Source of the DNA: Clostridia bacterium DTU025
GTDB lineage: Bacteria > Bacillota > DTU025
Direction of reading: 5' to 3'
Assembly (NCBI GenBank): GCA_001513145.1
Contig: LFSP01000025.1
Location: forward strand, 12,967 to 66,786
DNA: 53,820 bases
The notes under the pieces: generated by a model
The model's database searches: none
What the model was told of the DNA's origin: nothing
What the model saw: the letters and a program-made list of their open reading frames with translations, nothing else
Shown: positions 43,791-53,544 of the stretch, in pieces
Position numbering within the stretch: the first letter of the stretch is position 1
Layout of the letters: every line of letters starts with the position of its first letter
Program-made: the position numbers and the translations under genes

Positions 43791-44807
43791 TCACTTGGCG
43801 CCAGGATCTCCGGAGGGCGCCTCGTCGCCTGCACCGGGTCTGGATGTGGCCCGGGAGATGGAATCCCGCATTCCGGTGTCGGCCTTGATGTTCAGGAGGT
43901 TGTAATAGTCCATCACCCCTATGTTGCCGCTGCGCAGAGCCTCAGCGAGAGCCCGGGGCACTTCCGCCTCGGCCTCGACGACCTTCGCCCTCATCTCCTG
44001 CACCTTGGCCTTCATCTCCTGCTCCAGCGCGAGGGCGGCGAACCTGCGCTCCGACGCCTTGGCCTGGGCGATGTTCTTGTCGGCCTCGGCCTGGTCCATC
44101 TGGAGCCTGGCGCCGATGTTGCGGCCGACGTCCACGTCGGCGATGTCGATGGACAGGATCTGGAAGGCCGTTCCCGCGTCAAGCCCCTTGGCCAGCACGG
44201 TGCGGGAGATCATGTCGGGGTTCTCCAGCACGATCTTGTGGCTCTCGGCAGAACCCACCGTGGTCACGATGCCCTCGCCGACCCTGGCGATGACTGTGGC
44301 CTCACCTGCCCCGCCCACCAGCCTGTCGATGTTGGCCCTCACGGTGACCCTTGCCTTTGCCCGGAGCTCGATGCCGTCCTTGGCCACGGCGGCCACCACA
44401 GGCGTCTCGATGACTTTCGGGTTGACGCTCATCTGCACCGCCTCCAGCACGTTCCTGCCGGCCAGGTCGATGGCGGCCGCCCGCTCGAACGTGAGGTTGA
44501 TGTCGGCCCTTTGGGCGGCGATGAGGGCGTCCACCACCCTGTCCACGTTGCCGCCGGCAAGGTGATGGGCCTCAAGCTTGTCGACGCTCACGTCGATGCC
44601 GGCCTTCACCGCTTTCACCATCGGCATGATGATGCGGGCCGGCTGCACCCTGCGGAGCCTCATGCCCACCAGGGTTACGAGCCCAACCCTCACCCCTGCC
44701 GCCAGGGCGGATATCCACAAGCCTACCGGTATGAAATTGAGCAGCACGATCAGGAAAACGATCACCAACAGCGGGATGAACCATGCCAACGGCGCAAGCA
44801 AGTACAT
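43791..44807 (-). CDS. floA: Flotillin-like protein FloA
   Basis: 338 residues. A membrane-inserted N-terminal hairpin ([20 protein letters not shown] and following) precedes the SPFH-like domain ([26 protein letters not shown]) and an Ala/Glu-rich helical region ([19 protein letters not shown]). FloA/YqfA organises membrane domains with NfeD. It is 3 bp after nfeD, the usual partner. Confidence 0.96.
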   Translation of the reverse strand: MYLLAPLAWFIPLLVIVFLIVLLNFIPVGLWISALAAGVRVGLVTLVGMRLRRVQPARIIMPMVKAVKAGIDVSVDKLEAHHLAGGNVDRVVDALIAAQRADINLTFERAAAIDLAGRNVLEAVQMSVNPKVIETPVVAAVAKDGIELRAKARVTVRANIDRLVGGAGEATVIARVGEGIVTTVGSAESHKIVLENPDMISRTVLAKGLDAGTAFQILSIDIADVDVGRNIGARLQMDQAEADKNIAQAKASERRFAALALEQEMKAKVQEMRAKVVEAEAEVPRALAEALRSGNIGVMDYYNLLNIKADTGMRDSISRATSRPGAGDEAPSGDPGAK

Positions 44808-44809
44808 CG

Positions 44810-46156
44810 TCAGCCCTCCATATCCTCGTTGTGTATTCCTCTGACGAAAACGTTGTTCGCCTCCACTCTCACCACTCGAACCTTCGTGCCTGCCTCGACG
44901 AAATCTCCCTCGCTCATGGCCTCCACGCGGCGGCCACGGATCTCCACGATCCCCACAGGCTTCAGGCCTGTGACGGCCACGCCCTGCGCCCCCTCGAGAT
45001 CGAACAAGCGGTCAACCGCAAGGTACCCTCGGTCAGGCGTCTCCGAATGGTGCAGCACGAGCCTGCCTACCGGGCCGGCCTTTCCGCCCTTGCCTGCCCT
45101 TGCCAGGTACCTCACCACCAGCACGGCGATGGCCACCACCGCCACGATGGAGATAGACAGCGCTCGCATGGCCTGCGCAGGCGTGGGAAAGCTCAGGATC
45201 AGGCTGGCGAAAATGGCCAGTATCCCTAGGATCCCCGCAATGCCGAAGCCAGGTATCAGGAACAGCTCGATGAGGAGCAGCACGAACCCCAGGAAGAACA
45301 GGCCCACCACTTCCCAACCAGCCATTCCCCCGATCAGCCTGCCTCCGAAGAAGAGGCCCAAAGCGGTGAGGCCCACCACCCCTGGGATGCCGAAGCCCGG
45401 GGTCAGAAGCTCCACGGCGATCCCCAACAGGCCCAGAGTGAGCAGCACCTGCGAGACCACGTCGTTCGTGAGCATCCTGGCGGCGCGTTCAGCCATGGTG
45501 GTCTCGGCGTTCACCACCTGCGCACCCGCAAGATCCAGCTTCTCCAAGAGCTCGCGCACGCTGCTGGCGGAGAGGTCAGCAAACCCCAGCTCCGTGGCCT
45601 TCGCCGCGGTGAGCGTGAGGATCTTGCCCTTGTCTACCAGGCCAGGGATCTCCACGTCGGCGTCCACCATGGCAGCAGCGATGTTGGCATCGCGCCCCCT
45701 CATGCCGGCGGTTGCCGCGAACTCGGCTCTCACGGCGGAGATGTACTTCTCCTCATTGGGACGGGTCTCAGCCGCTCCCATGGAGCCACCTGGGTGCATC
45801 GCCAGGGTATCGCAGGCGATGGCCAGCAACGCTCCGGCTGACCAAGCCCTGGGATTGACGTACGCAACAGTCTTGACCTTCGCCTTCACAATGGAATCTC
45901 GGATCTTCAGCGCAGCGTCCACCAACCCGCCAGGGGTGTCGATGTCGAACACGATGGCTGCGGCGCCTTCCCCTTCCGCCTCGCGAACCGCCCTGGCCAC
46001 AAAAGCGGACAGACCGTACTCCACCGTGCCGTCTACGGGCACCAGATACACCTTGGACCCAGCACCGCGCAACTCCTGGCCGACGGCACCAGCCGCCATC
46101 AACGCCAGCGTCGCAACGAGCGCGATGCCAATCACCAGAAGCTTCAATCTCTTCAT
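44810..46156 (-). CDS. NfeD family membrane serine protease-like protein
   Basis: 448 residues. A signal peptide (about 1-30), a ClpP-like protease domain with [20 protein letters not shown] (likely Ser nucleophile) and [11 protein letters not shown], four to five membrane segments (about 245-375) and a C-terminal OB-fold NfeD domain ([20 protein letters not shown]). The long form (with protease) pairs with flotillins. The ATG at 46156 is preferred, with GGGAGG 13 bases upstream; the 5' leader is about 65 bases. Confidence 0.92.
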   Translation of the reverse strand: MKRLKLLVIGIALVATLALMAAGAVGQELRGAGSKVYLVPVDGTVEYGLSAFVARAVREAEGEGAAAIVFDIDTPGGLVDAALKIRDSIVKAKVKTVAYVNPRAWSAGALLAIACDTLAMHPGGSMGAAETRPNEEKYISAVRAEFAATAGMRGRDANIAAAMVDADVEIPGLVDKGKILTLTAAKATELGFADLSASSVRELLEKLDLAGAQVVNAETTMAERAARMLTNDVVSQVLLTLGLLGIAVELLTPGFGIPGVVGLTALGLFFGGRLIGGMAGWEVVGLFFLGFVLLLIELFLIPGFGIAGILGILAIFASLILSFPTPAQAMRALSISIVAVVAIAVLVVRYLARAGKGGKAGPVGRLVLHHSETPDRGYLAVDRLFDLEGAQGVAVTGLKPVGIVEIRGRRVEAMSEGDFVEAGTKVRVVRVEANNVFVRGIHNEDMEG

Positions 46157-46225
46157 ATGGGCATCACAACCTCCCGCCGCCCGGGGGCCACTGCGACTGT
46201 ATCTAGATAGTCCTTTCACGTGTAC

Positions 46226-46234
46226 ATTATACCA
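46226..46234 (-). promoter_or_regulatory. Extended -10 promoter for nfeD-floA
   Basis: Minus strand: TGGTATAAT, an extended -10 with a perfect TATAAT (46226-46231). No good -35 box lies 16-18 bp upstream, as is usual for extended -10 promoters. It lies just before the gerAC stop codon, about 65 bp from the nfeD ATG. Confidence 0.65.
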
Positions 46235-46249
46235 TTCGACAGATGCCCA

Positions 46250-47548
46250 TCATATGGCGGTATCTTGCCCTGGAGACCTCATGGTCTGGCCCCGCTTTCG
46301 GATCTCGATGTTCGCAGTGACCTCTATGTTCAGCGTGCTGAACACCTCATCCCATTCGCCCTGAACTTGAGCCCACTTGCTGTGGGACATACGCTGCCTG
46401 AAACGCTCGCCGAGGCCTATCACGTCGGACCTGAACTCGGCCTGCGCTGTATGCAGCAGGTCGCGGATATCGCGCTCCACCCGGGCCGAGAGGTCCGCCG
46501 ACAGCCTCTCCAGGGATTCCAGGGTTAGGTACTGCTCACTTGATATCAGCTCGCGCAGGCGCACCAGCCCCGCCACGTTCACCCGCACAGTGGAGCCGCG
46601 GATCCGGGCGGGGTCAGTCAAAGACTCCCTGGGGATCGAGAACCTGGCGTTCGTGCTCAACAGGCTGAAGACCGCCCTGTTTTGGCCCTCGCCGGCCAGC
46701 TCGTGCGTGAACGTGTAGCCCTGTATCGCGTTCTTCAGCATCAGCACGGCAGCTGAAAGACGCCTGTCTATCCACCCCACCATCCTGTCGCCCTTGAACA
46801 CAGCAGCGCCGTCCACCACGGGAATCCTCGGCGCGGGCGCTTCGCCACCCGTTTCCGCCTCGCCTCCGACGCCTTCTCCGCTGCCACCTAGCATGGTATC
46901 AGCAGGCCCAGGACCTCCGCCGGCCTGGGGGGCGCCGCCACCGTCATCTTCCTGCTCCGCCAGGGCGAGCCTGGCCAGAAGCGCTTCCATCCCCCGCTCC
47001 TCCACGGCAAGGAGCAGGTCGATAAAGCGCGAGCTGGGAACGCCTGCTGTCGGCGCCTCCCTCTCCATGAGGTCGTTGATGTAGTTCGCGGCGACCTGGC
47101 CTCCCAGCGACACCTGCATCACCTCGCCCACCGGGTCGGGCGTCACCACCACCCATGACCTGTAACGGAACGAACCGTCCCTCACCAGCGGATCCAGCAG
47201 CGCCGCGATGCCCTCCCTGGCCAGCCGCTCCCCGATCACCACCACCCTAACGTGCCCCAGCATTATCCTCCTTGAAGACTGGGCCTGCGCCTTCATCAGC
47301 GCCTGGTAGAGAGTCTCGCCCGTAGTGATGAATGGCAGACTCTCCTGCTGTGCCTGGCCTTCCGGGCCGGAGCTGGGCAGCGCCATCTGAAGCCACAGCT
47401 TGATGCCGCTTTCCTCGTGGCGGTCGACGCCCATGGCCAGCACAAAGCCTATGTCCTCGATCTCAGCTGCGCCGCCGCATCCCGGCAGCATCACGCACAG
47501 CGCGAGAAGGCTCAAGGCGAGGAGCGCGCGTGTGAGGGCTCCCCTCAT
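46250..47548 (-). CDS. gerAC: Spore germination lipoprotein, Ger(x)C family
   Basis: About 432 residues. A lipoprotein signal ends in MLPGC, so the protein is anchored by lipid on the outer side. IEDIGFVLAMGVDRHE and the C-terminal domain (WVQVQ-like region, AQVQGEWDEVFSTLNIEVTANIEI) follow the Ger(x)C fold. A stretch of about 45 residues rich in Gly, Ala and Glu near residues 225-270 looks like an expansion. The ATG at 47548 overlaps the gerAB stop (ATGA). It is the third gene of a germinant receptor operon. Confidence 0.93.
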   Translation of the reverse strand: MRGALTRALLALSLLALCVMLPGCGGAAEIEDIGFVLAMGVDRHEESGIKLWLQMALPSSGPEGQAQQESLPFITTGETLYQALMKAQAQSSRRIMLGHVRVVVIGERLAREGIAALLDPLVRDGSFRYRSWVVVTPDPVGEVMQVSLGGQVAANYINDLMEREAPTAGVPSSRFIDLLLAVEERGMEALLARLALAEQEDDGGGAPQAGGGPGPADTMLGGSGEGVGGEAETGGEAPAPRIPVVDGAAVFKGDRMVGWIDRRLSAAVLMLKNAIQGYTFTHELAGEGQNRAVFSLLSTNARFSIPRESLTDPARIRGSTVRVNVAGLVRLRELISSEQYLTLESLERLSADLSARVERDIRDLLHTAQAEFRSDVIGLGERFRQRMSHSKWAQVQGEWDEVFSTLNIEVTANIEIRKRGQTMRSPGQDTAI

Positions 47549-48675
47549 CTGGACCGCCCCTCCCCCTGGTGCGCCCTTTCCGGCCGGCGCAGCATCGAGG
47601 CCACAAGCAGCGTCAGCGGCAGGCCCAGGGCGTACCATATGGTGTAGCGCAGGAACGCCCTGACCCACTCGAGCACCGCCACGACGGTTGTGGGATATAA
47701 GCTTGCCACCACCAGCGAGGCGCCCAGCGGCACGAGGGCGAGCTTGGGGTTCTTCAGGCCCAGCGTGTCCGCGATGGACCTGGCGCTGGCATGGAAGACC
47801 GTGGCCTGCTTGAGGAGGGCTGCGCAGAACCATACCGACAGCAGCAACACCTCCGACCTCTCCAGGAACTCCCCGAACCCAACGAGCTTCGCCACCTCCA
47901 GCACGGGAAAGATCACCCGAGTGACGGCGCGCGAGCCCAGCACGACGGTGTCGATGGCCACCACTGCCGCCATCATCACCATGCCGACCAGAACCCCCCA
48001 GGCCACCGCACGTCCCACGCCCTCAGGCTCGTTGGTGTGCGCCACAAACGCCATCATGACGATGCATTCGGCCCCGAAGGAGGAAGCCAACAGGGATGTC
48101 CTGAGAAGCTCCGGCACGCCGACGCCGACGGCAGGCAGGAGCCTTCCGGGAGCCGCCACCGGGACGGAAAGGCCTGCCAACACTAGAATGGACAACACCA
48201 CCACCGGGAAGAACACGATGGACGCCCTGGCTATGGCCTCTATCCCAAGGTTGGCGCCGTATAGTGTGACGGCGGCCACCAGAATTGCCAGCGTCAATGG
48301 GGAGGCGGTCTGCAGGAACGGTATCCAGATTGCCAGGATGAACTGCCGGGTACCTGCGGCCAGGAGCCACACGCAGTAGGCCGCGTAACTCAGCGACACC
48401 AGCTTCGAGATGGCCTTGGGAAGCACTGCATCGGCTATGCCCGACAAGTTCTTGCCCGGATGCATCTGCACCACCAGGCTGCACAGCCCAGCCACGGCCA
48501 GCCCGCCCAAGGCCCCCAGCAACGTTCCGAGCCAGGCGCCTGACTCGGAGATGGTGGCGAAGAGCCCTCCCACCGCGAGGAAGCCGGTGGAGAACACCGT
48601 CTGCGCGGTGAGCACGGCGAACTGCGCGTTCTTGATGTGGTTGCGGTCACCGCGACTCGCCATCGCCGCCGCCAT
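47545..48675 (-). CDS. gerAB: Spore germination permease, GerAB family
   Basis: About 376 residues with ten membrane segments, an APC-superfamily-like fold. NAQFAVLTAQTVFSTGFLAV is the first segment. The GerB subunit likely binds the germinant. The start is either ATG 48675 or ATG 48663, both inside the end of gerAA, with GGGGAAGGG upstream. Longer frames are not supported. Confidence 0.92.
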   Translation of the reverse strand: MAAAMASRGDRNHIKNAQFAVLTAQTVFSTGFLAVGGLFATISESGAWLGTLLGALGGLAVAGLCSLVVQMHPGKNLSGIADAVLPKAISKLVSLSYAAYCVWLLAAGTRQFILAIWIPFLQTASPLTLAILVAAVTLYGANLGIEAIARASIVFFPVVVLSILVLAGLSVPVAAPGRLLPAVGVGVPELLRTSLLASSFGAECIVMMAFVAHTNEPEGVGRAVAWGVLVGMVMMAAVVAIDTVVLGSRAVTRVIFPVLEVAKLVGFGEFLERSEVLLLSVWFCAALLKQATVFHASARSIADTLGLKNPKLALVPLGASLVVASLYPTTVVAVLEWVRAFLRYTIWYALGLPLTLLVASMLRRPERAHQGEGRSR

Positions 48676-50314
48676 CCCTTCCCCAGTCTTCAGGCTGACG
48701 TTGACTGGCCCACTCCCGGGAAGACCTCCCCTGCCTGATGCGATCCACCGGCCTTGCGAAGCTGGGACGGTACCTGTGGGTGAACATGGGCGAGCGCCAC
48801 AGGATGTCCTTGAAGATGTCCTGAGAGTGCAACATGGGCTGCAGGTACGGCACACCCAGGCTGGTAAGGGCGCTCAGGTGCAGGACTATGACCACCACTC
48901 CCGCCGCCAGCCCGAAAAGGCCCATGCCCGCCGCCAAGAGCAGCAGTCCGAACCGTAGCAGCCTCACTGCCAGCCCCACGGAGTAGTGCGGTATGGTGAA
49001 GGACGCCAGACCGGTGACCGCCACCACTATCACCATGATGGGGCTCACCAGGCCGGCCGCCACTGCGGCGTCGCCCAGAAGCAGCGCACCGACGAAGCCC
49101 ATGGTCTGCCCCACGGGATCGGGCATCCGCACCGCCGACTCGCGGATGAGCTCCAGCGCGAGCTCCATCAGCAACGCCTCCACCAGGGTGGGAAAGGGAA
49201 CGGGCAGGTGGGACCCGGCGATGGCCAGGGCAAGCGACGTTGGGAGCATCTCCTGGTGGTAGGTGGCGACACCCACGTACAGCGCGGGAAACACCAGGGC
49301 CAGCGCCCCTGCCACGTACCTGAGGGCCCTGAGCGGCCCGGCGAAAGGGTAACGATCGTAGTAGTCTTCAGCGGACTGAAAGAAGCTGGCAAGGTTGGCC
49401 GGGGCCATCAGCGCGAAAGGGGACGAGTCCACCAGCACGCCCACTAGCCCCTCGGATAGCCCTGCGCAGAACCGGTCGGGCCGTTCTGTATACTGCAGCT
49501 GCGGAAAGGGCGAGTCGGGCCGGTCCTCTATGAACTCCTCTATGATGCCGGAGTCGCCCACGATGTCCACGTTGATGCAGGCTATCCTCTGCTTGACCTG
49601 CTCAACGAGCTCAGGGTCGGTGATCCCCTTGATGTACACCACGACCATATCGGTCTTGGACCTGACGCCAACAGTGGTGCCGTCGAACCTCAGGTGAGGT
49701 GTTTTCAGCCGCCGCCTCACCAGGGCGGTGTTGACCCTTAGGACCTCGGTGAACCCCTCCCTGGGGCCTCGCAGAGTCTTCTCGGTGCTGGGCTCGTCCA
49801 CCCCGCGGTGCTCCCAGCCCTTGGCCTCGAACACCACCGCCTTGGGGCATCCCTCGATGAAGATGGCCGCCTCGCCAGTGAGCACCTTCTCGATGACCTT
49901 GTTGAAGTCGTCGACGGCGCTGATCTGGCCTGACGGCACCAGGTGGCTTATGAGGATGTCGGCAAGGACGTCCCCTCTGGCCGGTATCGGGTCCACCGCG
50001 GGGCAGCGCTCCCCGTGCATCAGAGGCTTGAGCCCTACGGAGTTGATGGTGGCGCGGTCCACCAGGCCCTCTATGTAGAACAGCAGCCCGTGGACTTCTG
50101 GCGCAGTCCAGAGGTCGACCCTGCGCATCACCACGTCGGAGTTGCTGTCGCCGAAGTCGGCTTTGAGCTCCGCCTCAACGTCATCGAGAGCCAGCGGAAT
50201 CCTGCGGAGCGGCGTTTCGTCCTGGGAAGGACTGCGGCCCGAGCCGCCGGGCCCTCCTCTTCCTGCCATACGAATGGCCCCTGCAAGAGCGGATAGCACG
50301 CGAAGCACGCCCAA
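48647..50314 (-). CDS. gerAA: Spore germination protein, GerAA family
   Basis: 555 residues. A soluble N-terminal domain of about 290 residues (RPDRFCAGLSEGLVGVLVDSSPFALMAP at its end) precedes five membrane segments with MELALELIRESAVRMPDPVG, the usual GerA motif (quoted in part). Together with the two following genes it forms a GerA-type receptor in the spore inner membrane. The start TTG at 50314 follows GGGAGG. No sigma-G promoter is obvious upstream. The operon stands between rpsU and nfeD-floA, where B. subtilis has yqeY. Confidence 0.94.
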   Translation of the reverse strand: MGVLRVLSALAGAIRMAGRGGPGGSGRSPSQDETPLRRIPLALDDVEAELKADFGDSNSDVVMRRVDLWTAPEVHGLLFYIEGLVDRATINSVGLKPLMHGERCPAVDPIPARGDVLADILISHLVPSGQISAVDDFNKVIEKVLTGEAAIFIEGCPKAVVFEAKGWEHRGVDEPSTEKTLRGPREGFTEVLRVNTALVRRRLKTPHLRFDGTTVGVRSKTDMVVVYIKGITDPELVEQVKQRIACINVDIVGDSGIIEEFIEDRPDSPFPQLQYTERPDRFCAGLSEGLVGVLVDSSPFALMAPANLASFFQSAEDYYDRYPFAGPLRALRYVAGALALVFPALYVGVATYHQEMLPTSLALAIAGSHLPVPFPTLVEALLMELALELIRESAVRMPDPVGQTMGFVGALLLGDAAVAAGLVSPIMVIVVAVTGLASFTIPHYSVGLAVRLLRFGLLLLAAGMGLFGLAAGVVVIVLHLSALTSLGVPYLQPMLHSQDIFKDILWRSPMFTHRYRPSFARPVDRIRQGRSSREWASQRQPEDWGRDGGGDGESR

Positions 50315-50407
50315 GCGCCTACCTCCCGACCTGCGGCCTCAAGAGCCACCTGACTCTACTACTCTGCCCGATGCCAGTGCAGCTTAACCAGGACCTTCAG
50401 GCGTCGG

Positions 50408-50442
50408 AAATAGAAAGAGGGAGAGGATCTCTCCTCTCCCTC
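50408..50442 (-). terminator. Intrinsic terminator of rpsU
   Basis: Minus strand: an 11-bp perfect stem GAGGGAGAGGA / TCCTCTCCCTC with a 4-base loop, followed by TTTCTATTT. It closes rpsU and separates it from the gerA operon. Confidence 0.9.
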
Positions 50443-50486
50443 AGGTCATATGTCCTGCACCCCGGGGGGTATCGAATCAGTTGGCA

Positions 50487-50663
50487 CTATCTGTACTTGC
50501 GCCTGCGAGCGGCCTCCGACTTCTTCTTCCGACGTACGCTAGGCTTTTCGTAATGCTCGCGCTTGCGGATCTCGGCCAACACACCTGCCTGCGCACACTG
50601 GCGCTTGAATCGGCGAAGTGCGCTGTCGAGGGACTCGTTCTTGCCAACCCTGACTTCTGACAT
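50487..50663 (-). CDS. rpsU: Ribosomal protein bS21
   Basis: 58 residues, starting [19 protein letters not shown] and ending in a basic [13 protein letters not shown] tail, the standard bS21 form. Length is normal. The ATG at 50661-50663 follows AGGGGGG. It has its own strong promoter and terminator. A small ribosomal protein of the 30S subunit that binds near the anti-Shine-Dalgarno region. Confidence 0.97.
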   Translation of the reverse strand: MSEVRVGKNESLDSALRRFKRQCAQAGVLAEIRKREHYEKPSVRRKKKSEAARRRKYR

Positions 50664-50756
50664 ACGGATACCCCCCTCTCCGTGCGAGAATCATCGGAAA
50701 TAGTTGCACGTCACGTCCGTGGATCCGTATGGCGTTCCACGAGGTAATCTTAACAG

Positions 50757-50786
50757 ATTATACTTTGCGGGCCAACTCAGTGTCAA
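50757..50786 (-). promoter_or_regulatory. Strong sigma-A promoter of rpsU
   Basis: Minus strand: TTGACA (50781-50786), 18 bp, TATAAT (50757-50762); both boxes are perfect. The expected 5' leader is about 85-90 bases. Confidence 0.9.
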
Positions 50787-50839
50787 CGACGCTTTGGCCC
50801 TCCGGAGGGGGGCGTTCGGCCTCACAGGCCAGCTGCTGA

Positions 50840-51193
50840 TCAACCTGGCGGCCAGCTGAACTGGCGCCCGCCCAGCACATGGATGTGCAAGTGATTCACC
50901 GTTTGCCCGCCGTCGGACCCGGTGTTCACCACTATCCTGTAGCCTGACTCGGAGTATCCCCTCTGACGTGCCAGCGTTGCGGCGAGCCGCATTGCCCTTC
51001 CGATAAGGGCATCGTGCTCATCGGAAAGCGCGTTGGTGCTGGCGACGTGCTCGACGGGCACGATCAGCACGTGCATCGGCGCCTGCGGGGAAATGTCCTC
51101 GAAGGCCACCAGCTGCTCATCCCTGTGGACTATGCTGGCCGGTATCTGAGACGCCACTATCTTACAGAACACGCAATCGCTGATGGTGCTCAC
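50840..51193 (-). CDS. hinT: HIT family protein (HinT-like nucleoside phosphoramidase)
   Basis: 117 residues. DCVFCKIV opens it, and the active-site triad HLHIHVLGG closes it. Members hydrolyse AMP-lysine or related adenylates. The start is the GTG at 51193. It lies 15 bp after mtaB in the mtaB-hinT-rpsU order. Confidence 0.95.
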   Translation of the reverse strand: MSTISDCVFCKIVASQIPASIVHRDEQLVAFEDISPQAPMHVLIVPVEHVASTNALSDEHDALIGRAMRLAATLARQRGYSESGYRIVVNTGSDGGQTVNHLHIHVLGGRQFSWPPG

Positions 51194-51208
51194 CCCGCTT
51201 TCGTGGAC

Positions 51209-52516
51209 TTAAGCTTCTACGCGCCCGCGCACGAATCCTGCCTCCGCCTCAGTGACGCGGACGCGGACGAAATCTCCCGGCTCAGCGGCTCCCAGTGCCA
51301 CCACCCTGACGTAGTCGCCTGTGAGCCCCACGACCTGCCCTGGCTTGGCCTGCTCCACCAGCACCTCGACTACTGATCCCACCTTGCGCCTGTGGTACTC
51401 CAGCGACAGCTCCTCGCCTACCTTGATCAGGAAGGCGCTACGCTCCCGCTTCACCGCTTCCGGCACCTGGTCAGGCATGCCTGCCGCCGGCGTTCCGGGC
51501 CGCTTGGAGTACGCGAACACGTGCATGCGGGAGAACCGCGCCTCGCGTGCCGCCGCCACCGTGGCCTCGAAGTCCTCGTCGGTTTCGCCAGGAAAGCCCA
51601 CGATCACGTCGGTGGTGACCGCCAGACCCTCTATGCTCTCCCGCGCGGCGCGAACCACCTCCTGATAATACGAGCTGGTATAGTCCCTGTTCATCCTGGC
51701 CAGCACCTTGTCAGACCCGGACTGTAGCGGGATGTGCAGGTGCGGGCAGATGGTCTCGGTGATGGCCATGGCGCGGATGAGCTTTGGCGTGACATCGCGC
51801 GGGTCGACGGAGCTGAGCCTGACCCGGCGGATGCCGGGAACGCTGGCGCAGGCCACCAGCATGTCTGCAAGGTCGGGGCTACCTCCGAAGTCGCGTCCGT
51901 ACGCTCCAAGGTTTATGCCTGTGAGCACCAGCTCTCTGTAGCCCATCTCCACGAGCCCCGTGACCTCAGCCGTCACGCGCTCCAGCGGCCGGCTCCTTAC
52001 CGGGCCGCGGACGTACGGCACCTTGCAGTAGGCGCAGTAGTTCTCGCACCCGTCCTCGATCTTCACGAAGGCCCTGGTGCGCTCGGCGCTTCCCAGCGCC
52101 GATAGCTCTTCGTACTCTCTGCATTCAGCCACGTTCGACACGATGTTGAGAGGAGGCGCGCCCGGCTGACGCTCCTGCATCAGCTTGAGAACAGCCTCCA
52201 CTATGGCCGCCCTGTCGCTGGATCCAGATACCAGCGCCACGCCCTCGATGGCCTCGAGCCTTTCGGGGTCGGACTGCGCGTAGCATCCTGTAGCCACCAC
52301 CAGAGCGTTAGGGTGGGCGCCGATGACCCTGCGCAACAGCTGGCGGCTTTTCTTGTCGCCGGTCTGCGTCACGGTGCAGGTGTTCACGATATACACGTCC
52401 GCCTCGTCGTCGAAACCGACGACGTCGAAGCCCGCCTGCCTGAAGCTCTGGGCCAAGGCGTCAGAATCGTACTGGTTCACCTTGCACCCTAACGTGGCGA
52501 TTGCTACTTTGGGCAC
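51209..52516 (-). CDS. mtaB: tRNA (ms2t6A37) methylthiotransferase MtaB
   Basis: 435 residues. The N-terminal cluster cysteines are in TLGCKVNQYD, VNTCTVT and ATGCYAQ; the radical-SAM CxxxCxxC is CENYCAYC; a TRAM domain ends the protein. It adds a methylthio group to t6A at position 37 of tRNAs reading ANN codons. The GTG at 52516 (VPKVAIATLG) is 8 bases behind AGAGGAG; another GTG three codons earlier overlaps it. B. subtilis yqeV matches. Confidence 0.95.
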   Translation of the reverse strand: MPKVAIATLGCKVNQYDSDALAQSFRQAGFDVVGFDDEADVYIVNTCTVTQTGDKKSRQLLRRVIGAHPNALVVATGCYAQSDPERLEAIEGVALVSGSSDRAAIVEAVLKLMQERQPGAPPLNIVSNVAECREYEELSALGSAERTRAFVKIEDGCENYCAYCKVPYVRGPVRSRPLERVTAEVTGLVEMGYRELVLTGINLGAYGRDFGGSPDLADMLVACASVPGIRRVRLSSVDPRDVTPKLIRAMAITETICPHLHIPLQSGSDKVLARMNRDYTSSYYQEVVRAARESIEGLAVTTDVIVGFPGETDEDFEATVAAAREARFSRMHVFAYSKRPGTPAAGMPDQVPEAVKRERSAFLIKVGEELSLEYHRRKVGSVVEVLVEQAKPGQVVGLTGDYVRVVALGAAEPGDFVRVRVTEAEAGFVRGRVEA

Positions 52517-52545
52517 ATGCCGCACTCCTCTTCAGCGTGGTGCAC

Positions 52546-53031
52546 TTATTCTATCACGCCCAGCCGCTTGAGCGCTCGCATCATCGGCACGCCCAGGGCA
52601 TACACGGCGATGGCCTCTCCGGCGGCCACCGAGAGCATGGAGGCGGGGATGGTCCAGAAGTGCACCTGCAGCCCGGCGACGAACGGGACGTACGCGCCCA
52701 CAACAAGCCCGTTGATGATTACGGGCCAGAGCGGCGCGAGATTCCCTCGCCCGCCGCGCGCGGACATCCAAGTGAGCCACGCGGCCAGGGTCGTGGCCGC
52801 GGTGCCCAGCACTACGTCCACCATGCCGAAAGGCCCCACCGCGTTGGCGATGAGGGCGCCAACGGCAAGGCCTGGCACGGCCTCCGGCCATGCCATGGGC
52901 AGCAGCGTCAGGGCCTCGGCAACCCTCACCTGGATCACACCGTATGAAAAAGGGGCGAGCAGCAGGCATAGCCCGGCATATACCGCTGCTATGACCGCCG
53001 CTCGCGCGACTTGCCTGATTCTAGGCTGCAC
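52546..53031 (-). CDS. queT: Queuosine precursor transporter QueT family
   Basis: 161 residues, five or six membrane segments. VIQVRVAEALTLLPMAWPEA and VGALIANAVGPFGMVDVVLG are QueT signatures. It is an ECF S-component that takes up queuosine precursors, probably feeding the tgt-queA enzymes encoded 20 kb away. The start is the GTG at 53031; GAGGAAGGG lies 14 bases upstream. No preQ1 riboswitch is visible in the 21-bp gap to the upstream gene. Confidence 0.93.
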   Translation of the reverse strand: MQPRIRQVARAAVIAAVYAGLCLLLAPFSYGVIQVRVAEALTLLPMAWPEAVPGLAVGALIANAVGPFGMVDVVLGTAATTLAAWLTWMSARGGRGNLAPLWPVIINGLVVGAYVPFVAGLQVHFWTIPASMLSVAAGEAIAVYALGVPMMRALKRLGVIE

Positions 53032-53052
53032 GACGATACGTTACACCCTTCC

Positions 53053-53517
53053 TCACGCGGATGGACTCTGCTGGGACACTGGCACTTCCACGACCTTGGT
53101 GGGCAGGCCAAGGCCTGTGGCCTTGAAAGCAAACACTGCCTGCTTGATCTCAGGACCGTCGGGTTTCCAAGCAGCCGCCGGCGGTTTGATCTCGTATTGC
53201 AGCTCTTCCAGGTCCAGCTCAAACGTTCGAGTGTCCCCAATCGGTGCGAGCCAGACTGCGATCTCGAATTGGTCCTGCTCGCCCTCGCCCATAGGTATCA
53301 CATCGTCATTCTCGTCAAGCCATTCAACCTTCAGCTCGTTGTACATTCCAAGTCCAAGGTAACCCGTCAGCACGAAGCTAAACGTGCCCGTGATGGGCGT
53401 GTTCTCGCTCACCGTGAGCTCGTCTTCACTGAAGGTCACGGTCACCCCAGCCTTGAGGCACCCAGTGGTCAGCATCGCGAAAGTCAGCACGGCCACAACG
53501 GCGATCGCACGTAGTAT
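53053..53517 (-). CDS. Unknown lipoprotein, possible AUA start
   Basis: About 154 residues; not recognised. The frame upstream of the first GTG (53496) encodes a proper lipoprotein signal: ILRAIAVVAVLTFAMLTTGC with lipobox LTTGC. That stretch holds no ATG, GTG or TTG except the late GTG, which would lose the basic residue and half the hydrophobic core. An ATA at 53515-53517 lies 5 bases after AAAAGGG. The mature part is beta-rich, with VTVTFSEDELTVSEN and LDLEELQYEIKPP. It comes before queT, 21 bp away. Confidence 0.6.
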   Translation of the reverse strand: MLRAIAVVAVLTFAMLTTGCLKAGVTVTFSEDELTVSENTPITGTFSFVLTGYLGLGMYNELKVEWLDENDDVIPMGEGEQDQFEIAVWLAPIGDTRTFELDLEELQYEIKPPAAAWKPDGPEIKQAVFAFKATGLGLPTKVVEVPVSQQSPSA

Positions 53518-53544
53518 GTTCGCCCTTTTCGTTTTCTCTCCCTC

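Noticed and set aside
53032-53052. preQ1 riboswitch before queT
   Set aside because: The gap is only 21 bp, and the hairpin further upstream (53545-53580) lacks the conserved loop and A-rich tail of known preQ1 classes.
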